The notes: generated by a model not told the origin, from the letters alone. A stretch of DNA of 64,000 nt from Raineyella antarctica (GCF_900092135.1 NZ_FMYF01000006.1:1-64000), one strand, 5' to 3'. Shown: positions 26,121 through 35,465, counted from the first letter of the stretch. Numbers and translations: made by a program.

Positions 26121-26160
26121 CCCGGCGTACGTCCCTGCCCCGGCGGGGACGTACGCCGGG
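26121..26160. terminator. 15-bp stem hairpin inside the operon
   Basis: Perfect stem CCCGGCGTACGTCCC/GGGACGTACGCCGGG with a 10-nt loop, 21 nt after the dioxygenase stop. No T-tract follows. It may end a share of transcripts or protect the 3' end of the dioxygenase message, lowering downstream expression. Confidence 0.6.
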
Positions 26161-26214
26161 CCCGGGCCGGTGTCGTGCCCTCGCCGTCCCCGCCCAGCTC
26201 CCGAGGAGAAGCCC

Positions 26215-27231
26215 ATGTCCCACGATTCCACCACCACCCCTGCCGGCAGCCTGCGCATGCTGAGCGCCGCCGACGTCGAGCAGCTCGCCGACTGGCGGGA
26301 GGCGATAGACGCCCTGCGCGACGCCTACGGCCGCCACCTGACCGACGACATGGTGCCGATGCGCTCCATGGCCCGCGACACCGGCATCTGGCTGCGCGGG
26401 ATGACCGCGATCTCGACCTCCGGCAAGCACGTCGGCGCCAAGATGATCACCGTCAACCGGCAGAACGTGAAGGCCAGCTACACCGTCCTGCTGATCGACC
26501 GCGAGGTCGCGACGCTGAAGGCCCTGGTCGACGGCAGCCACATCACCGGCCTGCGTACCGCCGCCACCTCGGCCGTCTTCGTCGACCAGGCCGCACCGCA
26601 GCGCCCCGTACGGGTCGCCGTGGTCGGCTCGGGCTTCGAGGCCTACAACCACTTCCTCGCCGTCAGCAAGATCCGCGAGGTCGCCTCCGCGACGGTCTTC
26701 AGCCCCCGCGAGACCTCGCGGCAGGCCTTCGCGGACCGCGCCGCCGCCGAGACCGGCCTGGTCGTCGTGCCCGCCGCCAGCGCCGAGGAGGCCGTCCGGG
26801 GCGCCGACGTGGTCCTCTGTGCGGCACGCTCCCGGGACGAGTCCCCCACCCTGTCCGGGGCGTGGGTCGGCCCCGGCACCACCGTGGTGTCGATCGGGTC
26901 CACCCTGCCCGAACAGCGCGAGGTCGGCACCGACCTGCTGGCGAAGGCCGCCCGGATCGTCGCCGACATGGTCGAGGAGGTCAGCGAGGACACCGGCGAC
27001 TTCCTGGCTGCCAAGGCCGACGGCATCGACTTCGAGGGCCGGCTGTTCTCGCTGGCCGACATCGTGTCGGGCCGGCAGGCCGCCCGGACCGGTGAGGACG
27101 AGATCGTCGTCTACAAGTCGGTCGGGTCGGCCCTGCAGGACATCGTCGTCGCCGAGCAGTTGCTCGCCAGCGCCGAGCGGCTCGGCATCGGCACCGTCGT
27201 CGGCTCCCCGATCCAGCCGATCGACAAGTAA
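26215..27231 (+). CDS. ornithine cyclodeaminase / mu-crystallin family protein
   Basis: NAD(P)-binding protein of the ornithine cyclodeaminase/mu-crystallin family, 338 aa. The Rossmann motif is VRVAVVGSGFEAY, preceded by GLRTAATSAVF; KMITVN near residue 85 is the usual substrate-contact segment. Family members deaminate ornithine, reduce ketimines or oxidise amino acids. None has an obvious place in a standard aromatic meta-pathway, so a nitrogen-containing substrate or intermediate is possible. The ATG at 26215 has a CGAGGAGAA site. The family call is firm; the reaction is unknown. Confidence 0.85.
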   Translation: MSHDSTTTPAGSLRMLSAADVEQLADWREAIDALRDAYGRHLTDDMVPMRSMARDTGIWLRGMTAISTSGKHVGAKMITVNRQNVKASYTVLLIDREVATLKALVDGSHITGLRTAATSAVFVDQAAPQRPVRVAVVGSGFEAYNHFLAVSKIREVASATVFSPRETSRQAFADRAAAETGLVVVPAASAEEAVRGADVVLCAARSRDESPTLSGAWVGPGTTVVSIGSTLPEQREVGTDLLAKAARIVADMVEEVSEDTGDFLAAKADGIDFEGRLFSLADIVSGRQAARTGEDEIVVYKSVGSALQDIVVAEQLLASAERLGIGTVVGSPIQPIDK

Positions 27232-27283
27232 CCCGACCCCCTGCACCCGCGGACGAGCCAGCAGCGATCAAAGGAGATATGCC

Positions 27284-28300
27284 ATGGACTACCAGAAGAA
27301 CGAAGCGCGTGAGTGGGCCCGCGAGCACCTGACCGGTGTCTCCGGCGTGAGCAACCCCTCGTTCACCGCCGACCTGAAGAAGCTGAACCGCAACGCGATC
27401 GCGCACGACATCAACAAGATCGCCGAACTCGGCTACGACTACACGCTGATCATGGCCGAGACCGCCATCACCCCGGAGGAGAACGCCGAGTTCACCGCCG
27501 TGGCCCGCGAGGCCTCCGCCGGACGGACCAAGCTGTTCTTCCACGCAGCCTTCCCCAGCCTGGAGGAGAACATCCGCGCGGCCAGGCTGGCCGAGCAGGC
27601 CGGCGCGGACATCGCGCTGCTGTCCTACCCCGCGCAGTTCTGGCCGACCACCGAGCAGCAGATCTACGACTACACCAAGTCCTTCTGCGATGCCGTCGAC
27701 ATGGCCGTGATGCTCTTCCCGATCCCGCTGTGGGGCTTCGAGCGGGTCAACCCGGCAGGCATGTCCGTCGCGCTGATCCGTAGGATGGTCGACACCATCC
27801 CCAACGTGGTCGCGATCAAGGCCGAGCAGGGCTACCCGCAGCCGATCGGCATCGTCGAGATGATGCACCACTTCAAGGACGACATCGTCGTCAACCACCC
27901 GATCGAGAACCAGTGCCTGCCGCTGATGGACGTGATGGACATCCAGTTCTCCGGCACCTCGAACACCCAGTGGATGAGCGACTACTACCCCAAGGCCTTC
28001 AAGCTGGCCCGCAGCGGCCAGTGGGAGCAGGCGATGGAGTCCTTCTGGGCCACCATGCCGGCCCGGCTCGCGAACGACTCCGTCGGCGCCTCGTACATGC
28101 CGGGCATCTCGACCCTGAACCGTACGTCCTGGAAGTACCAGGACTGGCTGGCCGGCTTCAACGGCGGCGCCCTGCGCCACCCGATGACCCGTCTGCCCGA
28201 CAAGCACATGAAGGCACTGCGCGCCGGCCTCAAGGCGGCCGGCCTGCCGTGCACCGACGACCCGGACGAGGCCTTCATGGCCGGCCGGATCCAGGCCTGA
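27284..28300 (+). CDS. DHDPS-family aldolase, divergent
   Basis: Class I (Schiff-base) aldolase of the dihydrodipicolinate synthase/N-acetylneuraminate lyase family, 338 aa. The Schiff-base lysine is K179 in NVVAIKAEQG. In aromatic pathways, relatives such as NahE and PhdJ act as hydratase-aldolases that release pyruvate and an aldehyde. Here two usual features are missing: the GTTGE-type carboxylate-binding loop is replaced by a shorter AETAITPEE, and the position of the proton-shuttling Tyr appears as Phe (F145 in VMLFPIPLW). It sits between the cyclodeaminase-like gene and the aldehyde dehydrogenase, with an AAAGGAGA ribosome site. Confidence 0.83.
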   Translation: MDYQKNEAREWAREHLTGVSGVSNPSFTADLKKLNRNAIAHDINKIAELGYDYTLIMAETAITPEENAEFTAVAREASAGRTKLFFHAAFPSLEENIRAARLAEQAGADIALLSYPAQFWPTTEQQIYDYTKSFCDAVDMAVMLFPIPLWGFERVNPAGMSVALIRRMVDTIPNVVAIKAEQGYPQPIGIVEMMHHFKDDIVVNHPIENQCLPLMDVMDIQFSGTSNTQWMSDYYPKAFKLARSGQWEQAMESFWATMPARLANDSVGASYMPGISTLNRTSWKYQDWLAGFNGGALRHPMTRLPDKHMKALRAGLKAAGLPCTDDPDEAFMAGRIQA

Positions 28301-28314
28301 GGAAGGACAACGAC

Positions 28315-29799
28315 ATGACTGTCGACCAGATGACGCGCGAGGACACGGCGACCACGGCGTACGAGAAGGCCCTGGCGGGCAAGCAGTACATCGGCGGGGA
28401 GTGGCTCGACGCCTCCGACGGCGCCACCTTCGGGGTCGAGGACCCCGGCAAGGGCGAGGTCTTCGTCCAGGTCGCTGATTCCACCCCCGACGACTGCATG
28501 GCGGCCGTGGCGGCCGCCGATGCGGCGGCAGCGGGCTGGGCTGCCACCCCGCCCCGGCAGCGTGGCGAGATCCTGCGCCGCGCGTTCGACCTGATGATCG
28601 CCAACCGCGACGACATCGCCAAGCTGATCACGCTGGAGTCTGGCAAGGCGTACGCCGAGGCCCAGGGCGAGGTCGACTACGGCGCAGAGTTCCTGCGCTG
28701 GTTCTCCGAGGAGGCCTGCCGCGGACTCGGCACGGTGGCCACCGCCCCCAGTGGTGAGTACAACATCATCACCACGCTGCACCCGGTGGGCATCTCGCTG
28801 TTCGTCACGCCCTGGAACTTCCCGGCGGCGATGGCGACCCGGAAGATCGGTCCGGCGCTGGCGGCCGGCTGCACCACGATCCTGAAGCCGGCCAAGGAGA
28901 CCCCGCTGACCGCTCTGGCGATGGCGGCCATCTTCGAGGAGGCCGGCGTCCCGGCCGGGGTGATCAACGTGATCACCCCGTCGAAGTCGCACTCCACCAT
29001 CGCCGCCATGATGGCCGACCCCCGGGTCAAGAAGATCTCCTTCACCGGCTCGACCGGCGTCGGCAAGGTACTGATGGAGCAGGCCGCCCGGCGGGTCATG
29101 CGTACGTCCATGGAACTGGGCGGCAACGCGCCGTTCATCGTCATGCCGGACGCCGACCTGGATGTCGCCGTGGCGAGCGCGATGGTCGCCAAGTTCCGCA
29201 ACGGTGGCCAGTCCTGCACCGCTGCCAACCGCTTCTACGTGCACGAGTCGGTGGAGGCCGAGTTCGTCGAGCGCTTCAGGACGGCGATGGCCGACCTCAA
29301 GGTCGGGCACGGCCTCGATCCGGAGAACAACCTCGGGGCCATGGTCACCCGCAAGGAGCGCGACGGCATGCTCGAGCTGATCGAGGACGCCAAGGCCCGC
29401 GGCGCCGAGGTCGTGTTCGGCGGGGAGGCGGTGGACTCGGCCGGCTACTTCCTGCAGCCGACCCTGCTGCGCAACGTACCGCGCGACGCCCGCTGCATCC
29501 GCGAGGAGATCTTCGGCCCGGTCGCACCGATCGTGACCTTCACCGAACTGGAGGACGTGATCGAGCAGGCCAACGACGTCGAGGTCGGCCTGGTCTCCTT
29601 CGTGCAGACCTCGGACCTGGCGCTGGGCATGAGCATGGCCTCCCGGATCGACGCCGGCATGGTCGGCATCAACCGCGGCAAGGTCTCCGACCCGGCAGCG
29701 CCTTTCGGCGGCTGGAAGGAGTCCGGCATCGGCAAGGAGGGCGGCCACGAGGGCCTGCTCGAGTACCTCGAGAGCAAGTACACCGCCGTCTCCTGGTGA
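28315..29799 (+). CDS. aldehyde dehydrogenase, succinate-semialdehyde type
   Basis: NAD(P)-dependent aldehyde dehydrogenase, 494 aa. It has the oxyanion Asn in TPWNFP (N168), the general base E267 (MELGGNAP) and the nucleophile C301 (GGQSCTAANR). Overall it resembles GabD-type succinate-semialdehyde dehydrogenases, but the family is broad and many members oxidise aromatic aldehydes. Its place 14 nt after the aldolase suggests it oxidises the aldehyde released there. A GGAAGG site precedes the ATG at 28315. Confidence 0.9.
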   Translation: MTVDQMTREDTATTAYEKALAGKQYIGGEWLDASDGATFGVEDPGKGEVFVQVADSTPDDCMAAVAAADAAAAGWAATPPRQRGEILRRAFDLMIANRDDIAKLITLESGKAYAEAQGEVDYGAEFLRWFSEEACRGLGTVATAPSGEYNIITTLHPVGISLFVTPWNFPAAMATRKIGPALAAGCTTILKPAKETPLTALAMAAIFEEAGVPAGVINVITPSKSHSTIAAMMADPRVKKISFTGSTGVGKVLMEQAARRVMRTSMELGGNAPFIVMPDADLDVAVASAMVAKFRNGGQSCTAANRFYVHESVEAEFVERFRTAMADLKVGHGLDPENNLGAMVTRKERDGMLELIEDAKARGAEVVFGGEAVDSAGYFLQPTLLRNVPRDARCIREEIFGPVAPIVTFTELEDVIEQANDVEVGLVSFVQTSDLALGMSMASRIDAGMVGINRGKVSDPAAPFGGWKESGIGKEGGHEGLLEYLESKYTAVSW

Positions 29800-29820
29800 G
29801 CCGGCCGCACGACACCGGCC

Positions 29821-29849
29821 AGGAGCACCCCTGCCACGGGGGTGCTCCT
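29821..29849. terminator. 11-bp stem hairpin between ALDH and VOC genes
   Basis: Perfect stem AGGAGCACCCC/GGGGTGCTCCT with a 7-nt loop, 21 nt after the aldehyde dehydrogenase stop and 27 nt before the next start. It lacks a T-tract. Like the hairpin at 26121-26160 it lies within a same-strand gene series. Confidence 0.55.
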
Positions 29850-29876
29850 GGCGCACCCAGGCACAAGGAGAACCAG

Positions 29877-30452
29877 ATGGCTGACAACACCCCCACCTTC
29901 ATCGGCAGTGCCTTCGACCAGATCTGCTTCGTGGTCGAGGACCTGGACACCGCGATCGAGCACTGGCGCACGGTCAGCGGCGTGGAGCGCTGGTCCAAGG
30001 CGTACGACCTGGCCAGGCACCAGGTCGACAAGGAGTACTGGGGCGAGCCGGAGGACTTCCAGTTCAGCTGCGCGTACGGCTTCGCCGGCGACACGCTGAT
30101 CGAACTGGCCGAGCACGACGGCGGCCGCAGCATCTACCGGGACTGGCTCGACGAGCACGGCACCGGACCGCACCACGTCGGCTTCCGGGTCAAGGACCTG
30201 GCCGAGTTCGAGGCGGCCGAGGCGCACTACGCCTCGAAGGGCCTGCAGAAGGCGATGGCCGGCTGGTTCAGGGCGGACGCCGGCAACTGCAAGTGGAGCT
30301 ACTGGGACACCCGCGCGGCGATCGGTTGCTACACCGAGCTCTACTACGTCGACGGCGTCGCGCTGGAGGCGCTCGAGGGTTTCCGGGCCGGCACGACCGA
30401 CGACTTCATCCCCGGTGCCCCGCACGAGCGCCCGACCCCGAAGGGTGCCTGA
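29877..30452 (+). CDS. VOC-family protein, possible isomerase or lyase
   Basis: Glyoxalase/VOC-fold protein of 191 aa. FDQICFVVEDLDTAIEHW opens the first repeat, HHVGFRVKDLAEFE the second, and a closing CYTELYYVDG supplies a candidate metal-binding Glu. This is too small and differently built to be an extradiol dioxygenase. VOC proteins also include isomerases, epimerases and binding proteins, so a role in handling a ring-cleavage product is possible. Its stop lies one base before the next start, indicating translational coupling with the hydrolase. Confidence 0.75.
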   Translation: MADNTPTFIGSAFDQICFVVEDLDTAIEHWRTVSGVERWSKAYDLARHQVDKEYWGEPEDFQFSCAYGFAGDTLIELAEHDGGRSIYRDWLDEHGTGPHHVGFRVKDLAEFEAAEAHYASKGLQKAMAGWFRADAGNCKWSYWDTRAAIGCYTELYYVDGVALEALEGFRAGTTDDFIPGAPHERPTPKGA

Positions 30453-30453
30453 C

Positions 30454-31245
30454 ATGACCGGACCGTCGGCCCGCTCGTTGCCTCATCTGCAATCCTCCAC
30501 CACAGGTCCGGCGGGCGCCCCCTGGGTGACCTTCGTCCCCGGCATCGGCAACGACGCCTCGTTCTGGCAGCGCCAGGCCACCGAGCTCGCCGCCACCCAC
30601 CGGGTGCTGCGGTTCGAGCCGTGGGGCTGCGGCGGGAGCGAGGCCCCGCCGGAGGACCTGCGGATCGAGGACGTCGCCGCCGGCATCGTGCAGCTGTGGG
30701 ACGAGCTCGGGATCGAGAGCTCCAGCGTGGTCGGGCTCGGCTTCGGGGGCTCGACCAGCCTCGTGCTTGGCCTGGACCACCCCGGCCGGGTCGAGCGGAT
30801 CGCAGCATTCTGCTGCCGCCCGCGCCAGCCCGAGGGACGCCGTGACTTCTGGCGCGACCGGCAGGCGTACGCACAGGAGAACGGGCTGGCCGAGCTGGCA
30901 GAGGTCACGGTCGACCGCTGGCTGTCCGAGGACTTCCGCGCCGACCATCCCGAGGTCGCCGCCGCACTGAAGGAGGGCTTCCGGCGCAGCAGCGTCGAGG
31001 GCTACGTCGGGTACGTCGGCGCCTTCGTCGAGATGGACTTCGAGGACCGGCTGGCTGACCTGTCCGTCCCGACCATGCTCGTCGCCGCGGAGAACGACCA
31101 CGGCGGCGGACCGGTGGAGGCGATGGCGGCGATGGCCGACCGGATGGACGGCACCGAGCTGCGCATCGTCACCGGTTCGGGCCACATCTGCAACCACGAG
31201 GCCCCCGACCAGGTCCTCGACCTGCTGGCGGGATTCCTGGCCTGA
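30454..31245 (+). CDS. alpha/beta hydrolase lacking nucleophile serine
   Basis: Alpha/beta-hydrolase-fold protein, 263 aa, resembling 3-oxoadipate enol-lactonases and C-C hydrolases. The oxyanion region reads FVPGIGNDASFW, and the acid (AAENDH) and His (GSGHICNHEAPD) are present. The nucleophile elbow is VVGLGFGGS: Gly96 (GGC) stands where Ser (commonly AGC) is expected in GxSxGG. Either the protein has lost esterase-type catalysis, uses another mechanism, or a neighbouring Ser substitutes. It is the last gene of the plus-strand operon and is followed by a strong terminator hairpin. Confidence 0.82.
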   Translation: MTGPSARSLPHLQSSTTGPAGAPWVTFVPGIGNDASFWQRQATELAATHRVLRFEPWGCGGSEAPPEDLRIEDVAAGIVQLWDELGIESSSVVGLGFGGSTSLVLGLDHPGRVERIAAFCCRPRQPEGRRDFWRDRQAYAQENGLAELAEVTVDRWLSEDFRADHPEVAAALKEGFRRSSVEGYVGYVGAFVEMDFEDRLADLSVPTMLVAAENDHGGGPVEAMAAMADRMDGTELRIVTGSGHICNHEAPDQVLDLLAGFLA

Positions 31246-31253
31246 CGTACGTG

Positions 31254-31295
31254 ACCGGACCGCGGGTGGCGCGCCGATGCCATCCGCGGTCCGGT
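31254..31295 (+). terminator. terminator of the extradiol-aldolase operon
   Basis: A 17-bp stem (arms 31254-31270 and 31279-31295, one G-T pair) with an 8-nt loop, starting 8 nt after the hydrolase stop. The following bases CCTGCTTTG give a weak T-run. Confidence 0.75.
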
Positions 31296-31382
31296 CCTGC
31301 TTTGCCGGCCCGGACCCGTGCCCCGCTCCCCTGCCCCGGTCCACCGAGGCCGCTCTCACCTCAACCTCAGCCGGGGCCGTCC

Positions 31383-31388
31383 TAGACT
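31383..31388 (+). promoter_or_regulatory. -10 box of ABC exporter operon, leaderless
   Basis: TAGACT followed by 6 nt and GTG at 31395. An in-frame GTG at 31392 lies too close to the box, so 31395 is the better start. Confidence 0.5.
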
Positions 31389-31394
31389 CAAGTG

Positions 31395-32110
<716 letters not shown>

Positions 32111-32114
<4 letters not shown>

Positions 32115-32905
32115 CCACCGAACGCCTGACCGGAGGACCCGTGACCCTGCTCGACCACTCCCCCGCCCCCGGTGCCGCCCCGGCCGGACGGCGGATTCGC
32201 AGCCACGCCCTCACCGAGGCCAAGCTGCTGGTCCGCAACGGCGAGCAGCTGCTGCTGGCCCTGGTGATCCCGATCGCCTTCCTGGTCGGCGGCAAGTGGT
32301 TCGGCCACGGGCTCGGCCTGCCCTTCGACACCCTCGCGCCGTCGGTGCTCGCCCTGGCGCTGTGGTCGACGTGCTTCACCTCGCTGGCCATCACCGTCAG
32401 CTTCGAGCGCCGCTACGGCGTGCTGGAGCGTCTCTCGCCGACCCCGCTGGGCCGCGGCGGCCTGCTGCTCGGCAAGGCCCTGGCCCTGCTGCTGGTGACG
32501 GCCGGCCAGCTCGTGATCCTCTCCGTGGTCGCCGTGGCCCTGGGCTGGCGGCCGGTCGGCGGGGCCCTGCCGACCCTGGTCATGGTGGTCACCGTGGTCC
32601 TGGGTGGCACCGCCTTCGCCGCCCTGGGTATGCTGCTCGGCGGCACGCTGCGCTCCGAGGTCACCCTCGGCCTGGCCAACCTGGTCTACCTCGTCCTGTT
32701 GATGGGAGGGGCGATCATGCTCCCGGTGGCGTCCTACCCCGAGGCCATCCGTCCCGTCATCGCCCTGCTGCCCACGGCAGCGGTCGGTGAGGCGTTGCGC
32801 GCCTGGTCGGACGGGACCGTCTCCTGGCAGTCCCTCATCGTAGGGTTGGTCTGGTCAGTGCTCGGTGCCCTGGCCGCACGAAAGGCATTCCGATGGACCT
32901 CATGA
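32111..32905 (+). CDS. ABC-2 type exporter permease
   Basis: Membrane permease, about 264 aa, with an N-terminal cytoplasmic stretch and six hydrophobic helices (for example LLLALVIPIAFLVGG and VLALALWSTCFTSLAI). An FERRYGVLERLSPTPLGR segment typical of ABC-2 permeases lies after the second helix. It pairs with the ATPase just upstream. The GTG at 32111 overlaps the ATPase stop; a second GTG at 32141 is possible. It overlaps the start of ctaA by 13 bp. Confidence 0.88.
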
Positions 32906-33801
32906 CCCGCATGTTCGGAACCGGTCGCGCGCTGCGCGGCTGGTCACTGGCCAACCTGATCGCCAACAGCGGCATCATCCTGACCGGAGGCATCGTCCGC
33001 GTCACCGGTTCGGGGCTTGGCTGCTCCGAGTGGCCGCGCTGCACGGAGGCCTCGTACGTCACCCTGCCCGCCAACGGCATCCACGGGGCGATCGAGTTCG
33101 GCAACCGGCTGCTGACCTTCGTCCTGATCGTCATCGCTATCGGCAACATCATCTCCGCCTGGCGCTCCCGCGAGAACGGCGCCCCGGTGCCCCGGGTCCG
33201 GACGCTGACCGCCTGGGTGATGGTCGGCATCGTCGTGCAGGCCGTCATCGGCGGCATCACGGTGTGGTACAGGCTCAGCCCCTACCTGGTGGGGATCCAT
33301 CTGCTGTTGTCGGCCGCGCTGGTCAGCATCTGCACCTGGATCGTCCACATGGCCTGGCGTAGGACGACGGACGTGGCGGACGGCACCTCGGTCGCACTCA
33401 CCCGGGTGGCATACGTGCTGACCTGGATCAGCATCTACCTCGGCACCGTGGTGACCGGTTCGGGCCCGCACGCCGGCGACCTGTCCTCCCCGCGCACCGG
33501 GCTGGACCTGGAGACGATGGCGAAGATCCACGCCTGGACCGTCTGGCTGCTGGTCGCCCTGACCGTCTATCTGGTCGTCAAGATGCGGTCCCGGGCCACG
33601 TACGCCCTGCTGGGCGCCCTGCTCTTCCAGGGAGCCGTCGGTTACGTGCAGTACTTCACCGGCCTGCCGCGCGGCCTGATCATCGTGCACCTGCTGGGGC
33701 TCTGCCTGGTGATGATCGCCTCGACCAACCTGATGCTCTCGGTCCGCCGCGCGACCGAGGTGCACAGCTCGGGCCGCGACCGCCGGACGGTCTCCGCCTG
33801 A
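32893..33801 (+). CDS. ctaA: haem A synthase (CtaA/COX15)
   Basis: Polytopic membrane enzyme, 302 aa, which oxidises the C8 methyl of haem O to make haem A for cytochrome c oxidase. Eight hydrophobic helices are visible. Conserved elements are GIVRVTGSGLGCSEWPRC in the first extracytoplasmic loop, H64 and the EFGNR motif in GAIEFGNRLLT, HLLLSAALV, KIHAW and a late His in IIVHLLGL. The Cys pair of the first loop is present. Translation is coupled to the ABC permease. Confidence 0.93.
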   Translation: MDLMTRMFGTGRALRGWSLANLIANSGIILTGGIVRVTGSGLGCSEWPRCTEASYVTLPANGIHGAIEFGNRLLTFVLIVIAIGNIISAWRSRENGAPVPRVRTLTAWVMVGIVVQAVIGGITVWYRLSPYLVGIHLLLSAALVSICTWIVHMAWRRTTDVADGTSVALTRVAYVLTWISIYLGTVVTGSGPHAGDLSSPRTGLDLETMAKIHAWTVWLLVALTVYLVVKMRSRATYALLGALLFQGAVGYVQYFTGLPRGLIIVHLLGLCLVMIASTNLMLSVRRATEVHSSGRDRRTVSA

Positions 33802-33821
33802 GCCCTCCCCGACAGCCAGCC

Positions 33822-33860
33822 GCCACACCCCTCCGGCATGACCGCCCGGAGGGGTGTGGC
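33822..33860. terminator. bidirectional terminator after ctaA
   Basis: Perfect 15-bp stem GCCACACCCCTCCGG/CCGGAGGGGTGTGGC with a 9-nt loop, between the convergent ctaA and DUF2344 genes. It starts 20 nt after the ctaA stop. Confidence 0.75.
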
Positions 33861-33933
33861 GTCTGCGGGCCGCCCGGAACCACGCTGGTGGCGGAGGAGG
33901 CGGCGCTGCCCGGTCACCAGGACCGCGGCCCGG

Positions 33934-34647
33934 TCACCAGGGCGCGATGACCCGGTTCAGCTCCAGCCGGCCCTGGACCAGGCGGGTCAGCTTGGGCGGG
34001 TCGACGACGCTGAAGGCCGGGTGCAGCTCCTGCAGGGCGCGCAGCACGTCGTCGGGGCGGACCAGCGGTTCGCTGTGCGCGATCACCAGGTCCAGCATCG
34101 GCACGCCATCGGTCACGTACGCGCTGATGCCCTTCACGTCGGCCCGGGCATCGAACGTCCGGGGCCCGTGCTTGGTCATCCGCTCGGTCTCCATGCGGTC
34201 ACAGTCGAGGAACAACCGGGCTGCATCGGCCATCGCCCGGCCGTCGGCGCCGGGCAGCTCGACCCGCCACACGGACGCCTCCAGACCGTCGCCGACCTTG
34301 CCGCCCTCGGCCTCGCGGATCTCGCGCAGCACCAGGCCGTCCGGCATCGCCTCAGAGAGCTTCGCGAGCACCTTCTGCGGGTCACAGACCTCGGCGAGCC
34401 CGATCTCCAGGTACTCGGCCTCGGTCGCCGCGCCGGTCGGCGAGGAGTTCACGTACGAGATGCGCGGGTGGGGGTTGAAGCCCGAGGAGTACGCCATCGG
34501 CACGTTGGCCCGTCGCAGGGCGCGCTCGAAGGCGCGGACGAAGTCTCGGTGCGAGGTGAACCGGGCCCGGCCACGCTTGGCGTAGCGGATCTGGAGTCGC
34601 TGCACCGGAGGGGCCTGCTGTTCGGGTTGCTGCTTCTGGGCTGCCAC
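33934..34647 (-). CDS. DUF2344 radical-SAM-associated protein
   Basis: Protein of 237 aa belonging to the DUF2344 (TIGR03936) family, which nearly always occurs with a TIGR03960-type radical SAM enzyme. The typical opening is RLQIRYAKRGRARFTSHRD, followed by MAYSSGFNPHPRISYVNSSPTG. Its partner is encoded at 37257-39239 on the same strand, but here three unrelated-strand bases of gene content (an SRPBCC gene and malic enzyme) lie between. The start is GTG at 34647. The biochemical role of the pair is not established; a link to RNA or tRNA modification is often suggested. Confidence 0.85.
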   Translation of the reverse strand: MAAQKQQPEQQAPPVQRLQIRYAKRGRARFTSHRDFVRAFERALRRANVPMAYSSGFNPHPRISYVNSSPTGAATEAEYLEIGLAEVCDPQKVLAKLSEAMPDGLVLREIREAEGGKVGDGLEASVWRVELPGADGRAMADAARLFLDCDRMETERMTKHGPRTFDARADVKGISAYVTDGVPMLDLVIAHSEPLVRPDDVLRALQELHPAFSVVDPPKLTRLVQGRLELNRVIAPW

Positions 34648-34891
34648 GGTGGGCCAGCCTACCGCCGCCCCCACCCCGCCGCGACGTACGACGTGACGCC
34701 GCCCGAGGCACCGGGTGACCGGCACCACACGATTCCCGCCCTGCGCAACGTGGCGGGCCCGCACCCCGGTCCCCCGACTATCCTTGGCCGTGCAGGTGGT
34801 CGACCACCTCGGCAGTGTCCATCGGTGCACACACGACCTCGCCCCGACGCGGCCCTTCCCCAGGCCGGCGCACAGCCTCCCAGGAGCACAC

Positions 34892-35395
34892 ATGGACCTC
34901 GGTTCCTTCCGCACCCACCACGGCCGCCCTGCCCTGCGCTTCCACCTGGTCCACCCGGCCCGCCCCCAGCGCGTCTGGCTGTCCCTGACCGAGACCCCGC
35001 GCCTGGACAACTGGTTCCCCGCGCACGTCGTCCTCGAGCCCCGCGAGGGTGGGGCGGTGCAGTTCGGCAACGAGGGCGCCGACCCGCTGCTCGGCGAGGT
35101 CCTGGCGTACGAGCCGGGCGAGCGGCTCGGCTTCACCTTCGGCCCCGACGAGGTCTGGTTCGACCTGATGCCGGACGGCGAGGCCACCATGCTGACGATG
35201 ACCATGTACCTGGCCGAGCGGGACATGGCCGCCCTGAACGCGGCCGGCTGGACGAACTGCCTGAGCCGCCTGGAGCTGTGCCTGCGCGGCGACCAGCTGG
35301 AGGACCTCTACTGCTGGGAGGACGTCTACGACGAGTACGTCCTGGCCGGCATACCGGCGGCGGGCGGCGTGGCGGGCCTCACCGGCGGCGAGTAG
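34892..35395 (+). CDS. SRPBCC-fold protein (AHSA1-like)
   Basis: Small soluble protein of 167 aa with the START/SRPBCC pattern: HPARPQRVWLSLTETPRLDNWFP at the N-terminus, then EVLAYEPGERLGFTFG, LTMTMYLAE and the closing GWTNCLSRLELCLRG helix. Such proteins bind hydrophobic ligands or act like Aha1 stress proteins. A TATCCT box at 34779-34784 could be its promoter. It is divergent from the DUF2344 gene and has no recognisable specific function. Confidence 0.75.
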   Translation: MDLGSFRTHHGRPALRFHLVHPARPQRVWLSLTETPRLDNWFPAHVVLEPREGGAVQFGNEGADPLLGEVLAYEPGERLGFTFGPDEVWFDLMPDGEATMLTMTMYLAERDMAALNAAGWTNCLSRLELCLRGDQLEDLYCWEDVYDEYVLAGIPAAGGVAGLTGGE

Positions 35396-35452
35396 CACAT
35401 CCGGGGCGGTCACCAGCCGGCCACCCCTCCCACCGCCGGCACCGGACCCGAG

Positions 35453-35458
35453 TAGCGT
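35453..35458 (+). promoter_or_regulatory. -10 box of malic enzyme gene, leaderless
   Basis: TAGCGT followed by 7 nt and the ATG at 35466, so the transcript should start at the initiation codon. No ribosome site is present, which agrees. Confidence 0.5.
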
Positions 35459-35465
35459 TCGGGTC

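Noticed and set aside
30454-31245. Frameshift explaining the missing nucleophile in the hydrolase
   Set aside because: The fold motifs before and after the elbow are all in one frame, so the change is a substitution.
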